Assembly (NCBI GenBank): GCA_037179385.1
Contig: CM074179.1
Span: forward strand, 70,761,806-70,825,805
Reading direction: 5' to 3'
DNA length: 64,000 nt
Source of the DNA: Holothuria scabra
Lineage: Eukaryota > Echinodermata > Holothuroidea > Aspidochirotida > Holothuriidae
Position 1 is the stretch's first letter; each line of letters starts with the position of its first letter. A program made the position numbers and the translations under genes. Below the pieces are notes generated by a model that was given only the letters and a program-made list of their open reading frames with translations, ran no database searches and was not told the DNA's origin. Of this stretch, positions 37,301-44,812 are shown piece by piece.

Positions 37301-40300
37301 GACCTTTTGTGAGGCGAGCGATGCTCGCCGAAAATCGACTTTCTAAAATAGATATTTAAAAATTTGGAACTTGCATTACAGAACCTTATGAATTCTGGCT
37401 TTTCTGTAAGAAGATATAAAACGTTTGCGGATTGTTGGAGAATCTGCTATCTTTATTAACAAATCTGAGTCTGCACGGCGACTAAGCATCGTTGTTGCTG
37501 CATAATGTAACCTCAGGCCTGCGAATTCAGGCTTTCGACGGCATTAAAATGTATTGGAAACTATCTTGTCTTCTTAATTATAAAAGAAAAGTTAGGAAAA
37601 CGTCATTGTAGTTGATCAGTGTCTCTGATAATAAGTTGTCGCATATTTCATTTAAATTTTACATATCCAGAATCGCCGCGGAAAGGTCCCCACTTTAATT
37701 TGTTTTAAAGAGTGGACATTTCCGTGTGAGGGGTTGCAATGAACCAAAAGTGTTCCCTTTCTTTAGAGGAATATGTGAAAATATGCTTGTATCGGAGACG
37801 ATTTGGAATTTCATGAAAGAAAAGTCGGGAAAATCGCAATGCGTTTGTGGATGATTTGTTGCCATATATAGGCTAGAAAATTTCCTTATCTTCATTATTT
37901 AAAGCCGTCTGTGATTGTGTCGCCTTCAAATTTTGCATGCATATGGCATATACGTAAAAAGAAAACGCGGTAAGCTACATAATTGTCTGCACTGTGTTTC
38001 CGTACGGTACACAGTAGGTTACTTTAAAACAGGCTTTTTCTAACTCAATAACCCTTGTCAACCATTGCTGAATATTAATTTTACTGATAAAATCAAAGTA
38101 AATTCAAAGTATGTTACCGTTACCTGCGGTGTCGTCGAAGCCGAGAATATCTACTATATTCTTGTGAGGTGTTAAAGATTTGAACTGTTTTACAATTTTC
38201 TGAAAGTTGTAAAGATCCGTCAATTGCGCAGAGTCTAAAGAAATAAATTGTTGTTTATTTAGCTCATTCTAATCACTTTTGGGAAAGATGAGACCGATTT
38301 TTAAATACCAGCATAAAGAGAATGAGAACACCAACGTTTCTCCACATTAAAAAACTGAACAACTGTTCAGGTTAACGCTCTTCATAAAATACCATACATG
38401 CAGCTATACGAATTGCTGTGACGTAACGGATACTTTCAGTAACGAAGCTTAATATTGCTAATTTTAATGCATGATTAAAATACCTGATAAAGTCTTAGCA
38501 ACAAAGACAAATTTTTTTGAGTCTTTGGATGACAACACAGCAGTGCAGTATTTCATTTTGCCTCCTCCTGGTATTTTCGAAAGTAATGTGACATTATCTC
38601 GCTTTAAAAGATCTCTCTCTGGCACAACATCTGTAAGACACAAAACAAAAATTAAAAAAAGGGATGAATTTAAGAACGATGAATTTTCAATGGGTACACA
38701 AATCCACGATCAAGATAAAACACTGAATATTTATTTAGTAAAAATCTTCCGTAACTATAACCTAACGTCGTGGTTGATTACAGTGTGGTAGATTCTGTCG
38801 AATCTTGCATCTGTACATATGTTTAACCTGAAATATATTCAGAAATTTTCATGCAACAGTAATTCAGACAAAATAATTAATAATGTGAAAGACCTCCCCG
38901 ATGTTTCCTTTCGGGAGAGGAGGGGTTCACAATCATTTCAGAAGGAAAAACTAGGTGCTAGGAAGAAAAGGTTAATATTATATGTCAACTCTGATTACCC
39001 CATTAAATATTACTATGTATATTCTATTACTCAAGGTTATTGAATTGCTAGCACAACGTTTTGTTTTTTATTTCCTACAAAACATCATGTCACGGTTCGA
39101 TTTTGCTTTCATTTACCGTGTGGTGAGGAAGATAATTCCATTCTTAAGTTCTTGGTGGCTCCGCATTCTTCGTAAACTTGTCTATAAGATATATAAAACA
39201 GAACAAGTAAGTATATAGAACAATTTGGCCAAAGCTGAACATCCCACAACTGACACTGTTATGTGCTTGTGTCCATTTGGTCTATGGCATTTTAAGTTCC
39301 ATAGCAATAACAACTAAAAGTCTCAATGAACCATAGAATAGAGCAAAATATGTTAATAGTCCATGTCCAACAAAAATACATTTCTGATTTTGTCATCGTT
39401 TGCTTAATTTTTAGCTATAATGAAAAGAGACATATTGAAATATGGTATTTACTACGCTATTTCAATTCACAACTATTTAGGGTTCGGTTTATAAGTGAAC
39501 ACCCTTTGTGACGTTGCGTTAACTTACATTTGACGGTTTGTCCTTTGCCTTGATCCTAGAGTAGGGAAAAGATTGACTTCTTAGTTCAGATACTTTAAAT
39601 AGTTCTACACTTGATGTAGAAGATGTAATATATTTTAATTACAACATTGCTACATTTCAGATGACATTTTGAGAAAATCATGTTGAAAGACTGAACTGAG
39701 TCATAAAGGCCTGTTAGCCCTTTGTACTTTCCACGCGGTGTGAAACCTCAGTATAAGATTAGTAAGATAATATGTATGAAATCATTACACAAAATAGAAC
39801 TTAACGATCTTACTTTTTCGTGTAACGAGCAACACCGCTGCCACACTGGCTATCAGAAAAGTGACTGAAGACACTGAAACAATAATCCACACGATGTTTT
39901 CACTCTACAAGAGAAAATCAGTGCAAATGGTTCACAAGGAATATAAACTCTGGTAACAAATGGTACTTGAAAATGTAAAAAGTTGATTGTAAACTGATAA
40001 AGAGCTAGAGGAACAAGAGCCATCCTGTGGAAAAATTGCCGGTACCATTGTAGAAACATGATATGTGATAACGTTTGCTTGGTTTTAATGAACGTGACGC
40101 AAACTCCAACCGTATCACGTATGGCAGTGAGTTGTGGTTACCGTAGCCGAGTCTTCAAATGACCTCTTCTGACTGAAAAGGAATATTGATATTAAAAAAT
40201 AAATGTTATTTTCCTAGAACACTACAACAACTTCAAGTGACATCAGGCACGCCTTTGACGCTAATAATCTTACCTCATGTGGTTATTATGATGTTGTTAT

Positions 40301-43300
40301 TGTACAATACAGAAAAGACCAAGATATACATACCAGAACCGTGACAAAGCCTTTGGTGGTAATAGACAACCTGTTGATGAATAGTGTAATCTGCGTATGA
40401 CTTATTCAACGGAAATAACCATTATAGTCTGAAAAAAACCCATTATCATGCATTCAGATGAATACAGAAATTACAATTCAGGTATAACTTGTAACCATCG
40501 ATTACATTGATTGTGGTTTTGAGTCATTTGTTAACAAATGTAGCCTAAAAACTATAAAATTTATAATGATTGTGCAAACGTTGCACCTTTATTTCGTCAG
40601 TTTTAATAAACAACATTTGAAAACGAACTGAAAAGTATGCTATGTTGTGTAGCTTTTAAATCCATAACGTACTTCATTAATGAAACCCATAAATAAATGA
40701 AAGAACGTACAAACGAAAGATGGAACGAACGAGAGAAGGAAAGGACAAAAGGAACGAATGGATAAAAGAACATTTTGACCAATCGACCAATCCATCTATT
40801 GAACGATTAAGCGATGGACAAAAGTGCAAATGATCTCTGAAAAAAATAGATATGTAACACATCTTAAGAGAAACTGAAAAACTCTTACTACCGCACAGTT
40901 CACTTGCTTTTCAATGCAGTGAATGTTTCTTAGTTATAGGGTGTTGGTTTTCGTCAGTAAGTTTCCTTGCTTTTGTTTCAAGGAGTTGTCATGAATTAAA
41001 AAAGTAAGCTCTAGGGCAAAATGAATAGTTCGTATAAAATTCAAGATTTTTACCTGGAGCTATCAAAAAGGGACTACTTCTTTATCAGTAATTTGGTTTG
41101 TTTCAATTAATGTTCTCACAAAATTACACTAAAAACTTTTAACAAACTAAACAAAAAATTCTTCCCAGAGAATGTTCTTCCCAATGGAATTTTCCTGAAG
41201 TCTGTGTCGAGAGAAATCCGCACTACAAGCAGCCAAAGACGTTTACAACTACAACTTATGTGTAGGGATATGATTGAGACAAGTGGTCTTCCTAAATGTC
41301 TACTTACAATGGAAAGCAGGAATGGAACCAATCATTCATGACACTACAGTGTTTTAGTTTAAAGCTCACAATGTTTGCAAATTTCTTTGATTAGTAGTGA
41401 ACAGAATGTAAGTTCCAAGGTTATCAAAGTTGTATCAGAACTGAGCTACGTTTATTGTTCTCTAAAAATATTTGTTTTTTGGATATTGCAATGATCGATA
41501 AACCAGGATAAACTTACTATTGGCTGCGGTATCTTACTATCAAAGGAGAAAAACAAAACCTACCTAACTAAATAAATGTTTTTCTTAGTAATGCAAAAAG
41601 ATAATATCACTGAAAATCTTACACTTGTGTTGAAGACTGGATCGTATCTGCGAAGAGGAATAAATCTTAAAATATGAATTTGTACAAAATTGTCCGTCAT
41701 TTAAGAGCAGATCTAACGTTGTCAAATTTTATTCATCGAACGAAAAATTCTTGTAGTTTTATTACTGTACTACAGTTTCTTTTAGATGACTTCCCTCACA
41801 TAGGGTACCTTTAGGTATGGGTGATCACCCCCCTGACTTTGTCCTTGTTATTTTTTGCCATTGAAAAAAGGCAAATAACATTTGGAAAAAGGCGTACACT
41901 GTTTTTCCTGATTTTAATATCTGAAGCTCATAGGAGAATTCCATTTTGTCACTTCAATTTTGGTCAAACAGTAACGGATATTATTTTCTTATGCATGAAA
42001 GGAGATAAATTTTTATACTTCGTTCCTTCGAAGCAAAAGGAAACCTGTTATGCAAGCTGTTCTTTTTTAGTTCATTTTTAGTTCGTAAGATTGTTAAGGA
42101 ATTATAAGCAATTTGCCTGTTTCTCGGATTGTTAATTATGAAAATCAACTCTCAATTTGCCTTTTGTTCGATGGTCCGGTGGACTTGGTTTTGGCCTTTC
42201 TTCAGAAAGAAAAAAATATAAAGCGAGGTCTGTCGGCAAACTTACCAGATGTTAACAACTTTATTCTTATCTTCTGTTCGTCAGAATTATACTGATCACT
42301 TCTAACGCAAGTTACATCATCATGCCCAATTAAGCTGTAGTTCTTGATAATGGTAAAACAATGATCGATGCTAGGTTCCGTACAATTTCGATCTGTGATA
42401 GATGAATCAATGTACTTATTGTCAATAAGCAAGGTCAGATTAGAGTGGGGCTCCTTTCCACGAGCGTGACAGCCCAAGGCAACGTATTGAAGATCCTTTG
42501 TGTAGAAAGTAAGGGTGGTGTTCGTCGTGTAGTTGGCGCCATCGAGAGTAACATAAAACTGAGGTCCAACTGAAAAAGAATATTGTAAACCCTGTCAGTA
42601 AAATCATATTTAAGATAAAATTGCCGCATTGCATTTCTCTTGGACCCATCGTTTTAAATTAGATGGGGCTAAACTACAAAATCATCTGTTCTGGAAGAGT
42701 AAAATTTCTTCCGAATAAATTTTCAAAATGAATTTTCTAACTGTATCTGGACAACTCCTTTTTTAACACTTCTATAGGGATGTAAAGTTAAAGCTTCTTC
42801 TTCTTCTTCTTTCGGATCACGATGACACATCCAAAGAACATTACTTCACCGCACAAACTAACTACGACAAAACCATACGCTTTTAGATTATGGGAAATGG
42901 ATACATTTTTTGTTACACGTAATGGTAAATTGTAAAGGTCTTAGAAAAGAACAGACTCCTTATTAAGCCTATTAAGAAACCGATAAGTATGAATTGACTA
43001 CTTGTCGAACGTGTGACAATTAATCTAGGGTAACTGATAAAAAACAGACACCCTCCCACTATTGTTGACATGAGTCCTACAAAAAAAAAAAAGACAAATT
43101 TTATAAAGATGATGTCAAAACTTAGATTGCGAAATTCTATTCTAAATTAACGATATATTTCCAATCTTTTGGAAAATTGGATTGCCGTTAACATTTAATT
43201 GCACTCTGATAGAAAATTAAGTCAATGAATACGCTTCAAACCATACAATAATTTAGTTTCCATTCAAAAGTTTAAACTTATATAATAAGAAATAAAAACA

Positions 43301-44812
43301 ATTAAAAAAGTGTCATGGGACACTTCAGTTGCAGTTGTCTGTCGGCAAACTTACCAGATGTTAACAACTTTATTCTTATCTTCTGTTCGTTAGAATTATA
43401 CTGATCCCTTCTAACGCAAGTTACATCATCATGCCCAATTAAGCTGTAGTTCTTGATAATGGTAAAACAATGATCGATGCTAGGTTCCGTACAATTTCGA
43501 TCTGTGATAGATGAATCAATGTACTTATTGTCAATAAGCAAGGTCAGATTAGAGTGGGATTCCTCTCCACGAGCGTGACAGCCCAAGGCAACGTATTGAA
43601 GATCCTTTGTGTAGAAAGTAAGGGTGGTGTTCGTCGTGTAGTTGGCGCCATCGAGAGTAACATAAAATTGAGGTCCAACTGAAAAAGAATATTGTAAACC
43701 CTCTCAGTAAAATCATATTTAAGATAAAATTGCCGCATTGCATTTCTCTTGGACCCATCGTTTTAAATTAGATGGGGCTAAACTACAAAATCATCTGTTC
43801 TGGAAGAGTAAAATTTCTTCCGAATAAATTTTCAAGATAAATTTTGTAACTGTATCTGGACAACTCCTTTTTTAACACTTCTATAGGGATGTAAAGTTAA
43901 AGCTTCTTCTTCTTCTTCTTCTTTCGGATCACGATGACACATCCAAAGAACATTACTACACCGCACAAACTAACTACGTCAAAACCATATGCTTTTAGAT
44001 TATTGGAAATGGATACATTTTTTGTTACACGTAATGGTAAACTGTAAAGGTTTTAGAAAAGAACAGACTCCTTATTAAGCCTATTAAGAAACCGATAAGT
44101 ATGAAGTGACTACTTGTCGAACGTGTGACAATTAATCTAGGGTAACTGATAAAAAACAGACACCCTCCCACTGTTGTTGACATGAGTCCTACAAAGAAAA
44201 AAAAAGACAAATTTTATAAAGATGATGTCAAAACTTAGATTGCGAAATTCTATTCTAAATTAACGATATATTTCCAATCTTTAAAACCAATTAAAAAAGT
44301 GTCATCGGACACTTCAGTTGCATAAAGCCACGACAACAGCTGAATAGAACTGTTTTGTATCAATTCGGTTCTATGGTATAACGGGCTTTTGTGGTATCAA
44401 TATACTTACCCTCATTTTTTAATGACAAGATGTATTGTTTTTTAACAATCGTTGTGCAAACACAGGTGTAGATACCCACGTTAGATTCGTTAACCGAATT
44501 TATCCGTATAGACTTATTCATAACAAATTCCCAGTCTCCTTTCCGATGATTGAATTGCAGAGTTTTATGTCGATGAAAGATTGTTTGATTATTAAATTTC
44601 CAAATTATGTTGATGGTTGAGGAGCATGTACACACATCGAATATTACGCATTCACCAGGCAGTTTAATAACTGTTGAATTACTGTCGTAGGACTTACAAA
44701 TCGTGCCACCCAAAGTAAAAAATGTGCACAATGTTAGTACTATGCAATATGCATAATATATCACGGTATGCATAATTTGCAATTTATTACTCTTCCACAG
44801 CCTGCACCACAC
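28257..44812 (-). CDS. Ig-domain receptor tyrosine kinase-like gene (13-14 exons), possible pseudokinase
   Basis: Multi-exon gene read by hand; all but one junction keep frame. The order is: signal peptide and Ig-like domain 1 (44410-44812), Ig-like domain 2 in two copies (43355-43678, 42246-42569), stalk (40334-40370, 40142-40172), transmembrane segment (39814-39904), kinase domain (38484-38630, 38124-38234, 35567-35760, 34938-35031, 33534-33645, 33250-33346, 28538-28640) and an acidic tail (28257-28343). The product should be a plasma-membrane receptor of roughly 600-700 residues that senses an extracellular ligand. Kinase hallmarks seen are a degenerate glycine loop (PGGGKMKY), a lysine in [45 protein letters not shown] and DRPTF. 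DFG reads DFV and no HRD motif was found, so activity is doubtful. The family is known as Ig-type RTKs (FGFR/VEGFR-like layout); I cannot place it in a named subfamily. Confidence 0.82.
28538..28640 (-). CDS. Receptor exon: kinase C-lobe, W..DRPTF region
   Basis: Enters in phase 2 after a T-rich acceptor and encodes [20 protein letters not shown] followed by [14 protein letters not shown]. This is kinase subdomain XI (conserved W and the arginine of RPTF). The donor CAG/GTAATC gives phase 0. If that donor were skipped, translation would stop two codons later (TAA ending at 28529), giving a tail-less form. Confidence 0.82.
29200..29950. repeat. Diverged two-copy repeat in intron
   Basis: Blocks GGTGGGTGTGGCCGTGAA, GATTTTCAGGTTTAA, TCAGAAGGTCA and GTGTCATATGAAA at 29247-29355 recur as GGTGGGCGTGGCCATGAA, GATTTTCTGGTTTAA, TCAGAAGGTCA and GTGTCATATGAAA at 29767-29902. 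The period is about 520-540 bp. No coding content is visible. Confidence 0.6.
30862..30950. repeat. 46-bp tandem duplication
   Basis: ATTATCAGCTTTCTGTCAAT and the following bases to TCCAGCACTA occur twice with a 46-bp period (30862 and 30908). One base differs (GCCATG against GCTATG). Confidence 0.85.
32930..33221. mobile_element. Non-autonomous hAT-like element
   Basis: The ends CAGGGTTGTCA and TGACAACCCTG are perfect 11-bp inverted repeats of the CAGGG type common in hAT transposons. The flanks TCCATATA (32922-32929) and TCCATGTA (33222-33229) are an 8-bp target duplication with one mismatch, the hAT length. The 292-bp interior has no ORF. Its right TSD ends about 20 bp inside the intron from the 5' splice site of the receptor exon at 33250-33346. 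Confidence 0.75.
33250..33346 (-). CDS. Receptor exon: kinase C-lobe, TPYEGLS region
   Basis: Acceptor ATGCGCAG; phase 1 entry and phase 2 exit at donor GTAAGT. It encodes [20 protein letters not shown] then [12 protein letters not shown]. This is the segment after DVWSFG in tyrosine kinases (the usual pattern is G..PY.G....E....I..G.R...P..CP) and it follows the LWEIFSLG exon in frame. Confidence 0.85.
33534..33645 (-). CDS. Receptor exon: kinase APE/DVWSF region
   Basis: Phase 0 entry, phase 1 exit at GTAAGA. It encodes [20 protein letters not shown] then [22 protein letters not shown] corresponds to the APE motif at the end of the activation segment, and DVWSF holds the conserved aspartate of subdomain IX. 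The usual glycine of WSFG is alanine here. This exon alone identifies the protein as a tyrosine-kinase-like domain. Confidence 0.9.
34938..35031 (-). CDS. Receptor exon: VLL..CKLYDFV activation-loop start
   Basis: Acceptor CTGTTCCAG, phase 2 entry, phase 0 exit at GTAATA. It encodes [20 protein letters not shown] then [11 protein letters not shown]. The alignment to the family pattern NVLL...G..KI.DFG is clear, but the DFG glycine is valine and the residue before VLL, normally the asparagine of HRDLAARN, is lysine. Both changes are expected to weaken metal binding and catalysis. The next exon joins in phase at KCPPLAW. Confidence 0.8.
35567..35760 (-). CDS. Receptor exon: hinge, alphaD-alphaE of kinase
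   Basis: Phase 1 entry after ACGTTTAAAG. It encodes [20 protein letters not shown], a charged insert, then [19 protein letters not shown]. These match the hinge (EEGGTLRDF) and alphaE (FA.DIA.GM.FL) of RTKs. The 3' boundary is uncertain: GTAATT after NN (35566) is the best donor but leaves phase 0, while the following exon enters at phase 2. That mismatch would be solved by a missing exon of 3n+2 bases, where HRDLAAR should be. A weaker donor at 35519 keeps phase but adds [16 protein letters not shown], which also lacks HRD. Confidence 0.75.
36223..36865. mobile_element. Dispersed element with GGCGTAG ends, copy 2 (intronic)
   Basis: Diverged copy of 17706-18299 in an intron of the receptor gene. 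Shared blocks include AAATCTGAGATT, CGGCGACTAA, TGTTGCTATATATAATGTTATC (in part), ATGAGCGAGCAC and AATTTGCGG. The ends GGCGTAG and CTACGCC remain inverted. A poly(C) run precedes the right end. Confidence 0.55.
37180..37900. repeat. Dispersed element, copy 3 (partial)
   Basis: Contains TTGTATTGCAGAAAATTTTGG, GGCGAGCGATGCTCGCC, ACAAATCTGAGTCTGCACGG and TTGTTGCTGCATAATGTAACC-type blocks (in part) shared with 17706-18299 and 36223-36865. The ends are unclear and internal duplication is likely. Confidence 0.4.
38124..38234 (-). CDS. Receptor exon: kinase alphaC region
   Basis: Acceptor TTTCTTTAG, phase 1 in and out. It encodes [20 protein letters not shown] then [16 protein letters not shown]. 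The [10 protein letters not shown] stretch is the standard H.NIV.LLG of RTK N-lobes. The alphaC glutamate that pairs with the VAVK lysine is not obvious: the expected position falls near FQKIVKQF. Confidence 0.82.
38484..38630 (-). CDS. Receptor exon: juxtamembrane, glycine loop and lysine
   Basis: Acceptor TGTGTCTTACAG, phase 1 in and out, donor GTATTT. It encodes [20 protein letters not shown] then [20 protein letters not shown] and VFVAKTLS. The glycine-rich loop is present but degenerate (GGGKMKY), and AKTL supplies the ATP-binding lysine. The juxtamembrane segment is short because this exon joins directly to the transmembrane exon in frame. Confidence 0.82.
39814..39904 (-). CDS. Receptor exon: transmembrane segment
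   Basis: Acceptor TCTCTTGTAG, phase 0 in, phase 1 out at GTAAGA. It encodes SENIV then [20 protein letters not shown] and LVTRK. This is a single hydrophobic helix of about 24 residues followed by a positive stop-transfer RK, as for a type I receptor. Confidence 0.82.
40142..40172 (-). CDS. Receptor micro-exon: extracellular stalk 2
   Basis: Thirty-one bases between TTTTCAG and GTAACC, phase 2 in and phase 0 out. It encodes [10 protein letters not shown], directly before SENIV of the transmembrane exon. The call rests on matching phases and splice sites only. Confidence 0.45.
40334..40370 (-). CDS. Receptor micro-exon: extracellular stalk 1
   Basis: Thirty-seven bases between CATCAACAG and GTATGT, phase 1 in (as required after the Ig exons) and phase 2 out. 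It encodes [11 protein letters not shown]. The call rests on phase and splice-site fit. Another possible micro-exon (near 41630-41655, CGCAG/..AAGT/GTAAGA) does not keep phase alone. Confidence 0.4.
40371..42239 (-). other. Intron between Ig-like exon and stalk exons
   Basis: No additional Ig or Fn3 exon was recognised. A degenerate purine-rich (GAACGAA)-like stretch lies just outside this intron at about 40700-40770. Confidence 0.35.
42246..42569 (-). CDS. Receptor exon: Ig-like domain 2, copy B
   Basis: Phase 1 in and out, 324 bases (108 codons), acceptor TTTTTCAG, donor GTAAGT. It encodes [20 protein letters not shown] and continues through LGCHARG and HDDVTCVRS. The cysteines in LGCHA and DVTCV fit the Ig disulfide, with a second pair in [10 protein letters not shown]. 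Several N-glycosylation sequons (NYT, NTT, NLT, NCT, NYS) are present. It differs from copy A (43355-43678) at about six bases, four of them changing residues (E/K, S/P, R/S, N/D). Symmetric phase lets it be included, skipped or used in alternation. Confidence 0.78.
42913..43076 (-). CDS. Candidate alternative terminal exon B (hydrophobic, stop)
   Basis: After a T-rich acceptor ending GTAG, phase 1 entry gives an open frame [20 protein letters not shown] followed by a second hydrophobic run ([12 protein letters not shown]) and a TAA. The reading frame and the stop are kept in both copies of the duplication. It would turn an Ig-only ectodomain into a short membrane-associated product. An overlapping frame also has a hydrophobic run ending in a lysine cluster, so the true frame is not certain. 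Confidence 0.3.
43355..43678 (-). CDS. Receptor exon: Ig-like domain 2, copy A
   Basis: Phase 1 in and out, 324 bases, identical splice signals to copy B. It encodes the same Ig-like domain with [15 protein letters not shown] and [13 protein letters not shown]. It follows the Ig-1 exon in frame (split codon G/TT gives valine). If both copies are spliced in, the receptor has three Ig-like domains; otherwise two. Confidence 0.78.
44025..44188 (-). CDS. Candidate alternative terminal exon A (hydrophobic, stop)
   Basis: Duplicate of 42913-43076. Acceptor TTTCTTTGTAG, phase 1 entry, [20 protein letters not shown], then [17 protein letters not shown] and a TAA ending at 44025. It fits directly after the Ig-1 exon (phase 1), giving a one-Ig membrane-associated form if used. 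Conservation may simply reflect recent duplication. Confidence 0.3.
44410..44812 (-). CDS. Receptor first coding exon: signal peptide and Ig-like domain 1
   Basis: ATG at 44812 or, more likely, the in-frame ATG about 13 codons later, which begins a hydrophobic leader ([19 protein letters not shown]). Then come [11 protein letters not shown] (B strand cysteine near residues 54-63), IIWKFN (C strand tryptophan near 71) and VGIYTCVC (F strand YxC near 115-117), the pattern of an Ig V/I-set domain. Sequons NST, NQT and NES suggest glycosylation. The donor GAGG/GTAAGT at 44410/44409 gives phase 1. Confidence 0.85.

Larger units (their letters stand above)
42230..43172. repeat. Tandem segmental duplication, unit B
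   Basis: Partner of unit A at 43335-44283. It contains Ig exon B and hydrophobic exon B in the same minus-strand order. The high identity of introns as well as exons indicates a recent event. Confidence 0.85.
43335..44283. repeat. Tandem segmental duplication, unit A
   Basis: About 950 bp containing Ig exon A and hydrophobic exon A is nearly identical to 42230-43172 (offset 1109-1112 bp, differing by a few bases and a 3-bp CTT expansion). A 30-odd-bp block with AAAGTGTCAT and GGACACTTCAGTTGCA occurs at both borders (near 43299-43333 and 44288-44322), which may mark the recombination points. Confidence 0.85.

Noticed and set aside
41600..41660. Micro-exon CGCAG/ATACGATCCAG..AAGT/GTAAGA
   Set aside because: Its 25-base length does not keep the reading frame between the Ig and stalk exons unless another unseen exon compensates.
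42780..44021. Alternative frame with a hydrophobic run followed by a lysine cluster (RKKKKKK) in both duplication units
   Set aside because: The only acceptor that opens this frame enters at phase 2, whereas the Ig exons leave at phase 1. The lysines come from a CTT repeat.
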